DNA of 25,896 nucleotides from a virus. Below are positions 1 to 12,000 of the stretch, piece by piece; within the stretch, counting starts at the first letter, position 1, and every line of letters starts with the position of its first letter. Both the position numbers and the translations under genes were made by a program. The stretch is from the IMG/VR virus record IMGVR_UViG_3300032284_000302, positions 1 to 25,896 of that record; one strand, 5' to 3'. Below the pieces are notes generated by a model. That model was not told the origin of the DNA, made no database searches, and worked only from the letters and a program-made list of their open reading frames with translations.

Positions 1-3000
1 CGATATCATATTGTTTATGTGTAACTGAGATGCATGTGCCTTCCGTGCCTCTACGTATCTGACCTAATACATTGTTTACTAGATCTCTTGTATAGTATGT
101 AATTCTTTCACCATTTACAAATATAATACCAGGAATGCTGGCAACTGGATTGGGCTCTGCTAGCTTGTTAGCATCAAACACGTGGATCTCAGTGTCGGTT
201 AGGTTTAGATCTTGGCTGAGCTGCGTAGAACCACTGTCTGCTATTCTAAAATAACTGGTATTGTTTAACATATTATTAAACATCCTGTATCCAATTATAG
301 CCTCACCACCACTGCCATCACCTACTTTTGTATATACCTGCATGCTTATTGCATCGAAACAGATACCTGGTACAAATTCTTCAGGTGCATGACTAGAATA
401 GGTGTCAACATACCTACCGCCATCTATGTTAATATCTTCTGGCCTTGTACCCAAAGCTGCATCTGTGTATTTGCTGCTGATCACAGTATCTAGGACGTTG
501 TCATCAATTACAGGATTACCATCAGAATCATATTGCACATTATCAAATTGGTCGCCGTCAAAATCAATACCTAAGTTACTTGCACCAGGTACTGCTACCC
601 AAGCATTGGGTTGGTATGGGTAACCACCCTTGTATTGATACATTATGCCAAGGTCTTGATTGTACCATAGATTTGAAACGACGGTGTCTAGGCTTGTGAA
701 TAGGCTTGAGTAATATGCATCTCTTTCTTCTATACTTAATAGCTGGATACCGTGAGGTGTTGAATATGGTCTATCACTTGTTGCATCAAATCCAGGCTGT
801 GCCGTAAATGGTAAGCCTGTAATTATAACACCTGGATATTCTACACCAAATATAATCTGTTTAAGATCTCTTGCAGGCATCTTGTTGTTGGGTGTGTAAT
901 ATGCCATAATTCTATCATTGGCATTATCAAAATCAGCTGCAGTTAATTTAGTATACTGACTAGCTAAGAATGTTAGATTAGCAGTTAAGTTACTGTTGAC
1001 TGTATATCCTTCACCATTGTATCTAACAATATCACCTGCAATATAGCTATTGCCTGGTATCCAATCTTTAACTACACTGGTATATCCTATTCTGTCAAAC
1101 TTCATTGTAACACCTAGATTTCGTATCCAGGGATTAGTTAACACAGCATAAGCCCTAGCAGGCGTTGTGCTGTTGCCATTGATTACAACATCTGGAGATT
1201 GACTGTAGCCAGAACCTGAATAGTTAACAACGATGCTGGTTATAGTACCAGTATCAAAGTTTAATATAGCAGTAGCAGTAGCATTAACACCATATGCGGC
1301 TGAACCCCCACCAATAATACTAACATTAGGGACTGTGGTATATCCACTGCCACCATCCTCTACAATGATCCTGCTTACTATGCTGTTTCTATGATTGTAC
1401 CAGCTTATGTAGTCTTGTTTTTGCCACAGTGCTTCATCTGTGCCAACATCTACATTGTAACCATCACCAGAGGGACTCCTAAAAATACCTGTGCTGGAAT
1501 CATAATATGGTGGCAAATCAAAGTCAGTTGCAAATCCTAAGTACCTATCATTCGCAGTATAGTCAATTAGATATTCTCTTATCTTAGTACTGTAAGGTTT
1601 TACCTCATTTATATAATCTTGATAATAGGTCTGGTTGTCTTGTATATAACTTGGAAATTGGTCTAGTGCTCTTAGTTGATGCTTCACGCTGATAAAGCTG
1701 GTTTTAAATATCCAATCTACATAGTTCTGTTCGCTGAATACATAGTTAACCATTACAAAGAATAGGTTATTAAATTCTACAGCAAGATTGCCAACAAATA
1801 TCTGTGTACGTAATGCATCTATAATACTTCTTATTTCTATATTTGGATTTTCATCAAACCTATTGTCTTGATATGCTTGATTACCAAAACCAACGTTATA
1901 ACTAGCGTAGTCACTAACAGAATAATCTAATTGTATTGTGCCATTCTGTATACCGATAGTATCGAATGCACCAGATGAATTAACTTTAACAAGTTGCCAT
2001 AGACCAGTACCCGTGTTATTAATTTTAATAATATTACCAACTGCGTATGGTAGTTTTAACGCATCAATCAGTGTGCCTACATTGTAAGTGGGTTTGTCTA
2101 CAGCACTGTATCCAGTTGCGTACCAGTCTGTATATTGCCAATACTTGCTGGTTACATAACTCTGCACTCTGTATATTTTCCATGTGCCATCTTCAGCTAA
2201 TTCATATATTACCCATAATCCATTTTGTGTTGTATCTGACACTACTAATACTTTATAGCCAACTTTTAAGTCTGCGGTGTCCACAAATTGTAAATCAGTC
2301 TGCACTGGTATGCTTATGTCATATACACCCAAATCACCTGCCTGTGTTTTACTAGGTGGTATAGGTTCTTGGCTATTAAGCTCAGATATATCGTACTCTT
2401 TTGTAATAGGATATTGAATTAACACACCATTAACAAATTGTACAAGGTTATGCATGGCCTTAACTCTATCAACAAACATACTTTGTCTTGGTCTAATGCC
2501 TATACCATATCTATCTGCTAGGCTTAGTTTAGGATCAGGCACGACTTCACCTGCTTGGTTAATACCAGATAGACTGTCTACTAGTTTGTTTATTACTTTA
2601 TCTGGTATTTTACTATCCGGATTACCTTTTTGGATTAGCTCATATTCACTATGTATGATGTTGGTATTTTTAACTAACTCATAATCAAGATGTAATATTG
2701 TACTGTTAGCACTTAGATATTGATTAATATTATAGGTACTGATAGCATTGTTTTTTATTATTGCCGCATAGGCAATACCCTGACCTTTTGGATTTTCTAT
2801 TAAGGTTTGGATACTGGCAATTGGTAAACTTCTATTGCTGTTTGTTTTAGTAATACTGGTCTTGCCAGTAACCCAGAAATAGTACTTGCTGCTGATAACA
2901 TTTGTAACACTATCAACATAGCTAATTTCTACATAGGCACTGTTGTCTGCATGTTTAGGCACACCATCATAACCTGCCGCAACGTATCCACTAGGTAATA

Positions 3001-6000
3001 CAGTTGATTCTACCCACTCACATACTTCAACCACACTACCTGGAAATAGTCTACCCCAGTTTACACTTCTATATGCTAGATCACCTTGTTCATAATCAAT
3101 AAATCTTATACTATCAAGGTTCCACCAAACTTGACCTACTTGATTTTCATTCCAATAGTAACTGGTATTGACGTTTGTAGTGCCTCTGTTATAAGCCGCT
3201 GGATCATAGGCAGATTTATAGCTGATTTCTTGATCTGCTACACCCAGTATCTTGCCTTTGGCTGGATCAATAAATTCAAGGTTAGTTCTGATCGTATTAG
3301 TAAGATTATTATATAGGAATATCCTATTAACACTGTCTACATCAACCTTAGGTTGTTCGTATCTAATAAGATTCCAGCCTCTAGTAAGTTTAGGATTAGT
3401 AAACACATATACACTGCCTGCGTTAGTTTTTTGTGTGCTGTCTGCAGGTGCAGTAACCGCAATGTATTGTCCTACTATGTCAATGGCGGCACCAAATCTA
3501 TCACCTCTATTAAGGTCACCAGTATCTAACTGTTGTGCAAAGTGATATCTGCCAGGATGTTCAACCACATTCCTAGGATCATCATATAACTCATAAACGT
3601 ATGCACTGCCACTGCCATTAATAGTATCAAAGTATTCTGTAGTGGTGTTGTCAAACGTAGTAGATCTATGATCAAATACTGTGTAATCTCTTGTTGTGCC
3701 TCTATCACTTGATATCAACAACATGTATGCGTTGCTAGCCAACTTAACTTTTGTACCAAAATATTCGCCAGGTGCATTGTATGGATTGATAATAATCTGC
3801 ATGAAAGCAAATATTTTCATATTAGCATTAGCATATATACCAGTGCTGCCGCTAGGTGATCCAGATAATATACGTAGAATGTTTTTAAATACTGTCTTAT
3901 CACTGTTTATAACTAATACAGCTTGATTAGCAGCAACATATTGTTTTGTCGCTGTACAACCCAAGAGTTTACTGTTATTAATATCACCGATAAAACCATC
4001 TAATGTTATAGTGTTGGTTGTAAGGGAAGCTGTAAGATTCCCGGCATTTCCCTTGTCAAAGAATGTAACATTACCACTAAGTGGTGAAGTATTTTTAAAA
4101 CTTAATCCAACAAGGGTATCACTGTAGACATTAGTTACATACACATTACTACCAAAACTTGCATTATTAACATACATGCCACTGTATACAGCATAGGTAG
4201 TACCAACTGTTAGATTAGTACCGGAAATACTAGACATAGTGGTTATTACATTAGCTGGTTTGACAAGAGTTACAGTTGGTGTATTATAATAACCTGTGGT
4301 TAAATTAGTAATACTAACGGATTGTATAGCACCATTTGCGTATAAACTTAAAGATGCCGCAGGCGCAGTGCCATATGTTGTATCTGGATTGCTTACTACC
4401 ACTGTAGTGCCTGAGCTATAGTTATTACCTATATTATTAATGGTAATATTGGCAACACTCGTGGTTGCATAGACTTCAAAATTATCAAGACGTATATAAT
4501 CACCTACTGTAAATGTAGGATTTACTGCATATCCTCTATTAGTACCATATAATCTACCACGATTATGGAATTTAAATACTGCGCCAGTGTTATATGTGTT
4601 GCCATTCCTATAGTTTGGTGCACCAACATATATGGCACAGTTATTTGAACAAATTGTTAAACTTGTACCAAAGAATGCACCAGCTTGTACGCTCTGCACA
4701 TCACCTTCGAGGTTGTTTACACCAACAAGTGTTTCTAATATATTAAAGTAGTTAGTCTCTATGTAGATTAATTTACCAAGCGGTGGAGCCTCTGTAAATC
4801 TAATAGTGTTTGTACCAACAACTGTATAGTCTGTAACTTCTATCTCATCTATAGTTACACGATGTATAATGCTGATAGCACCCTTAGTGATATAATCCGT
4901 ATTGCCTGTAGAATTAAATGCCTCTATAACCCTATCATATACATAAACACTACCTGCATTTATTAATAGATTGCCATTGTTGTTTACGGTATCATTAGGT
5001 GCACCAATACCTAGCTGCGCACCATCATAACTACTGCTTAACGCAAAACCAAAATTACTGCCAGTCGGTCCAGTTAATTTAGTCACAAATGCATAATATG
5101 GTTTTTGAGTAACAGTGATATCGACATAACTGCCAACAACTGCTGTAAATTTAACCGTAGCATTAGCATAGTCTAAGTTGTAGTCAATGCCAGGTATATA
5201 TGTTTTACTATTCGTAGTAACTAGCAGACTGTTTGCATCATTGACTTGAGGTATAAATGTTAATGCTATATTGCTGGTAGTTGGTATTGCAGCTACCGTT
5301 TGTTTTGCATATTTTATATCTGATCTTAATCCATACACGTAAACACTGTCATGGCCTGGAGCACCTACATAAAGCCATCTAGAATTTTGATCTGATGCCA
5401 CGCTGGTGCCAAATTTATCACCGGCAACATTGCTGGTTAGCACCTGAGCCCTAATAAATGAAGTAATAGCTGTTTGTTTATTATAGACATAAACATAGCC
5501 CATACCGTTATTGCTGTCTGGGGCACCAACAAATGGTGTACCTGCACCTAGTTCTAAACTTGCACCAAAAGACACTGTGTTATTTGCTGTTGGCACTAAA
5601 AGATTCTGTTCTACAAATTTATTATCATAGGTTTTTGCAAAAACATTAACAACACCTGATCTAGCCGTAACTTTTGTTGGTATATAAATGCTGTTGTTGC
5701 CATTTATTGTTATATTACCTATTAGGTCAAGGGCTGCGGTCGCTAGATACTTACCAATAATATTTTTTGATGTATTGACATCATTTAATATTAATAGATT
5801 TGCACCACTGCTGGGCTGTGTAATATAATTACCTGAGTTTAATGATATATTATTGTTTAATGTAATATCAACACTGTTACTATTAGGAGAACCAACAAAA
5901 GCAAAAGTGCCATCATCGCCGTCACTTATACGAACACTTGTACCAAAGCCATCGTTGGTTACGTATTCTTCTGGTCGTTTTGCTAGACTGTATGCGATAT

Positions 6001-9000
6001 GCCATGGTGCTGTTTTTTCGTATACTTTCCAGGTATTTGCAGGTGTTTCTACTGGTTGGCCCTGTACAAATGTAGTGGCCGCATCAATGTCAACCCATAT
6101 TTTTTCACCTACTTTATATCCATGAGGTGGCATATAGAATCGTTGATCTTCTATATATTTAAAACGTACACTGTCTAATCTAAACAGCATGCCTCTACCC
6201 GTTTCTACAGTTAGATTTGATGTGTTGCCAGCGTATGCCACCATAATATTAGTTAGATCTACTACCTTGTAGACTTGGTAGAATCCATCAAATGCTGGAT
6301 CAAAGTTTCTTATCATACAGATCTTACCTGCTGTAAGATTATGGAATTGTTCGCTGGTAAATGTAATATAACCATCTAGGTTATTAGTTACTTTTGTAAT
6401 ATGGTTTTCTGTTTCTGTTACACGATACACATTCCAATTTTGTGTAAAATCTTTAGCACACCATATAGTATATCCGCTGCCAATAACACTTAGGTCCATA
6501 TCTAGCTGTTGATAATTTGCTAGATCAAATATAGTTGCATCTACATCATCTATGTTTACATAACCTGCCGTAGGTATGTCATTATTATAGTCACTGTGGC
6601 TGTCTCTTAATAATGCAATGTTACCATTAAATTGCGATGTAGATTTGTGTAGTTGTGCATTATTAAAGATGGTTATGCCATTGCCTAGAGTTCTATTATT
6701 GTAGTCAACGAATTCTGCAACTGCGGGATTAACACCAAATGCTTTTTCATCCAATGATATTTCTAGATATGGATTTGAATCTAACGCACCATATTCACCT
6801 ACTCTTACTGCATATTCTTCAAAATAACTGATTGCACTCTTGCTGTTATTGAAGCTAGCAGTTATCAGTTCGTTTACAGCATTTGCACTGCCTTTTTGTT
6901 TGATATAGCCTTTGTAAAATTCTATCTGAGTAGTTTCAGTGAGTCCTAAGTCTTCTAGATATGATCTAGACTTATATCCTATTAGCCCGTGACCATATGC
7001 AACCTGATCAGCATCATTAAAAGAACTGTAGCTGTCATAGTATTCGGCACCCTTATGAGATATACTACTGAAGTTGCTGAGTAAGCCAGTTTGGATTTGA
7101 CTCTTATCTAGATATTTCCAGTACTGGAATTGGAATTCATTAGCGGCAATAATGTCTTGTAGTGCTGTATAATATTGATTCTTATACTGGACAATATCAC
7201 CTTGGAGATAGTCTTTGCCCACTATCCAATCATTTACATTGCCACTGTTGTATATAAAACCAGGTGCGCTTAGACTACCATCCCAATTAGCAGTTTTTTG
7301 TCCTATTAGTTTTAATCTAAATTGTCTATTACCTAATTCTGGTTTATATATAACATCATTAAACAATGTTGTATTATCGAAAACTAAAGCATGTTCATAT
7401 TGTACAAGATTTAATTCTACATAGGCAATAGTATTTAAATTAGTTAATCTTAGATTAAAAGCAGTCGGACTACGTAATATTTTAAAATCTGTATTTCTAA
7501 CAAGATTAAAGTTTTGATCTAAAACTTTAGAACCATATTGTGTGCTAGTTACTTCGTCCACTATAGCACCATTGGTAATAACATTTATAGAACTGCTGGC
7601 CGGTGATAGTACAAGAATGCTGCCTTTTTTCCAACCCTGTTGTGCCCAAAATAAGAATTCTTTAACAGATAACTTCCAATCTTTTATTTCACTAAGATCA
7701 CTATCTGAGTCAGTAAATTGGAAACCCTGTCCTACTAGATATCTCTGATAGCTAATTAAGAAGTCTGCTAGCTGTTGCTGTGTATTAAATTCATATCCAT
7801 AAGGTACTGTTAGTTTAACGGCCCTATAATCATTATAAATTACTGCTGTGCTGTTTAGTACCTTAACACTGATAGCACTACTATTAACTATACTTGGAAT
7901 AATAGTAAAGTATGGATCAGTTAGATTGTATCCTCTTACACTATATCCAGCACTGGTTTTTTCTACAATAACTGCACTGTAAGTAATTTTTTGTACAGGT
8001 GGCGTTTTGTATAGATATACAGAATAATTTTCATTTGGTATTACGATACTGTTATTAGTACTTGAAGGGCTACTCTGTTCTGCTAATACTTTTATATATT
8101 TTTTATCAGTGAATCCACCAACTTTGTATGCTAGATTTAATGTGTGCCCATTTATCATATCCATTAGTTTAGTAACAGGATTAATACCTTGGTTTATTAG
8201 ATAATCTGCTATCCAATTTATATACCCCGCAGCTCTTAGTACAGTACCAGGCATAGAGGTTGTATCACCATTAACAACGATGTCTTTTTGTCTAATGTGC
8301 TGGTTTGTGTCCACTGTTAGGAATTGACCCTGCGCATTGTAGATATTGTATCTACTAATGTCCATTAATGTGCCGAAGAATCTAGCAGGTTTAAGTACAG
8401 CTAATGCCTGCATTGCAGCAAAAGGAAAGTCGCTGCTTGTGCGCCAAGCAAATTCTACCGGACCTTGTTGTCCTATATCATAACTTGCACTGGCAGTCTT
8501 GCTGTTAAATATCTGTGTTAATATTGATCCTGGACTCAATAGATATCCATTCTCATCTACTGGAATTATATTTTTTAATCCAGGTCTTTGGAAGTGTGGG
8601 TCATATGTAGGTGTGAATGTGCCATCACCATTATCAATCGCTCTAAAACCTGCACGTATTGTACCTGCTTCTAAGTCATCCCATAAAAGTTTATTACCAC
8701 CAGTATAAGGTGCTGGACCATAGTATTGTTGCCACCAGTAAGGCTGTTCAGCAAAGCCCAACATTTCCCAAGGTGTAATATGAGGTCTTACAGTGTCGAA
8801 GAAATATTGATAACATGCACGCCAACTACCAGGTAACGCTTCACCATCTATCCTATCTGGCATGCCGCCATAGTTCCATGTAAATGGATCATTAGGATCA
8901 AATACATTATTACTAGAAAAATCTAGTTTATTGTTGCCTATCCAAAGAAGGAAACTAGACGACAACACACGGGCAACATCAGAATTTAAATAGTCTGTCT

Positions 9001-12000
9001 TCCTAAATTTTCCAGGTATGCTTGCGTAAATGTCTGGATATGTGCCGGTGTCAAACACTTTAATATTGTTATAGATACGTCTTTCTAATTCTATAAGGAG
9101 TGCATCTCTATAGTCACCGAATACCGGTGTTAAACTACCGTCATGACCTTTGATAACATCTGTTGCCGTTCTATAGGTGTCGTCTGTAAAGATAACCGGT
9201 ATAAACTTTGGCCATAGTCCTAACTTACTTGGTGTTTCGGGAATATAGTTACCATCTGTGTTACTGTATTCTTTTATAACGATTATGTCATCAACAAACA
9301 ATGGGGTGTTGTCAGTTAGTATAATAGCAGGTCTGTCTGTGGCAAATGAGTAATTATACTCTTTAACTAACTGTTGTCCATTCAAGTAGACCAATACAGC
9401 TTGATTGCTTAATTGGGTGCCATTAAAAATTTGAGTAATTTCATAGTATCTAGTCAATGGATCAAACACCGTATAGGTAATTTGATTAAACAGTGTACCA
9501 TATGGCACCATATCACTGTAATACCAGGGAAATGTTTTGTTTTTAATACTGTTGATATTATTAAGTATTAGATCAACTGTGCTAATAGGATCTGTAGGAT
9601 CTACACCAGTAAGTGTCACACTTAGCTCTAAGAATTTATTTTTAAATTTTGTATATTCTTGTTGGGCAAGTTTTAGCGCACTTATAAAGTTTGCTTGTTC
9701 TTCTACCATAAACATCATAGCGTATGTAATTGGTGCACTGTGCTGTAATATTGTGCCACCTTGAGCTTTGATCTCTATGTCCCTTAGATTGCTTACACCA
9801 AATAAATCACCTACTATAGTTTTGCTATTTTGGCCACAAGTACTAACATGGTTTCTAAATTGGCCCAGTGTAACATTGCCTAAATCTACATTTAGTCCAT
9901 TGTAATCTAGATTATTGGGTATCTGATAATATCCCTGTTTGCTAACCTGTTTGCTGTATACACGAACATCTATCTTATCACCAGGCACAAATGGAACGTT
10001 TAGGTTTAGCAAGGTGCCATCTAGATACCAGTCTGTATTTTTAAGGTAATTATTATTTAGATAAACTGAGATATAGGGCAGAAGACTTTCCTGATCTGGT
10101 ACAAGATCTAACTGGAAAGGATAGTTTAGGGTGTTGTATACAAAACTTAAGATTTGAAACTGTTTACTGTACTCTACTGCTGTTTGCCATACGTTTATAA
10201 ACTCTGGTCCGGAATCTTTATTTTTTTGCAGGAATGCTGTTGATATTGGCACATTGTTATAAACAACACCATTAAGTTCATAACTGTAGGTATCTGTGTC
10301 AATAAAATTTGTAAATTCTATATCACCCTGTGTGCCAATGCTTCTGTAACTTAATGGAAATCCCAAAACCTTGTCATTTGTGCCATTGCCTACAGCATAT
10401 CCAAATATATTGGTACCAGAAAACGTGCTTCTAGATTTAGCACTTAGACTTACACCATTGTTATCAATCATATCATACAATGGTGGTTGATAAACAGCAG
10501 TTTTGTTTTGAGCGGCATGCCATGCATTTCCATCATACCACCATTGGCTACCTGCATATCTGCCCTTTGCTACAACAACAGTATCGTATTGTACAACATC
10601 TCCATCATCTGCCTTGACAAGATTAATCTGTGGTAATCCATATGGTACGCCATTTTCATCTTGATATGGTTGTATAAGATTAATAACCCAGATCTTATCT
10701 CGTACTAGGGGATCATAGTCTGCAGCAAACACAATTCGCATGCCATCTGTTACTGTCACACCAAAAGCAAACGAAATGTTTTTTCCATTTAATTCTGTAA
10801 AGGCATCAGTGGTTGTAGTATCTAATATATTAATAGCTGGCTTGCCATTGATACCATAATTAAACAACTGTATGTTTGTTTCGAATTGGATAATAGGTCT
10901 AAGTGCTCTTAGACTTTGATCAAATACAGCTGGTTTATTGTTGTAACTGGCAGCTGCGGTGATTACCTGTCTATGAAACCATCTGTTATTTCTAGACCAG
11001 GCATTTAGATCCTGGCTAGCTCTATTAATAGTAACATATTCCGGAAACACAGTATTATAATGTATGTCTGTTACTGTTGTGCCATCTGGTATGCCTTGAG
11101 CAGTTACAGGACCACCTACAAGAACAGTGCTGACATCACTTAATGTAATAATGTATGCGTCGCCTACCTTTACTTCTTGATTTGTGATCACTGATATGCC
11201 ATCAACTAATATAATATCACCTGCAGCAATAGGTGCAGTTGCAGAAAGACTAAGCACGATTCTTTGTAGTGGATAGTTTAATTTATTTTCTGAATTATAT
11301 TTTTCTGGTGTTATTAGCAGTCTTACATCGACTAGTATAATACCAGCTCCAACTTGTTCAACGTAGTATGTGTTATTTTTGTATTGGTCAGGTATTACCG
11401 TGTCGTCAAACTTAATTTTTAATCCGCTAGTAAAGGCAACACCATTAGGACTTGTATAGTATTCTTTACCTAATATATCTTGCTCTACATCAATAATAAA
11501 GTCACTGATGTTTACAAGTTTAAAACTGCCATATATACTAGAACTAGCACCATCTTGGTAATATGTAACAGGTTGGACTGCTGTAATTAGTGGCACAGGT
11601 TTTAATATGTCGGATGTCGATCTGTAGAAATCTTTATTAGCGTTTACAGCACCAGATCTTATGTTTACTTTTTCGTTTTGATTAATAATTCTGTGTTTGC
11701 CATCAGCATCTCTATTATCAAGTCTTATAATATAGTCATTGTTTGGACTGTTTACAGGATATATTAATTGAGTAACACCGTTTATTGTTATACATCTTGT
11801 GTCAGCTGTAGATGTGGGCACACCCAATACATTAGTAAAAATTATTCCATTATCATATGTAACATTTACCGAGACCGAGTTTGTCGCCGCTTGAGTTACT
11901 GTTGCACTTGCACCACTACTGTATTGTGTTATCTTATCACCAGCTTTAACTGTTACAGGTTTACTTAAAGTTAAAACATTGGTGCTGGGCACTAGATAGA

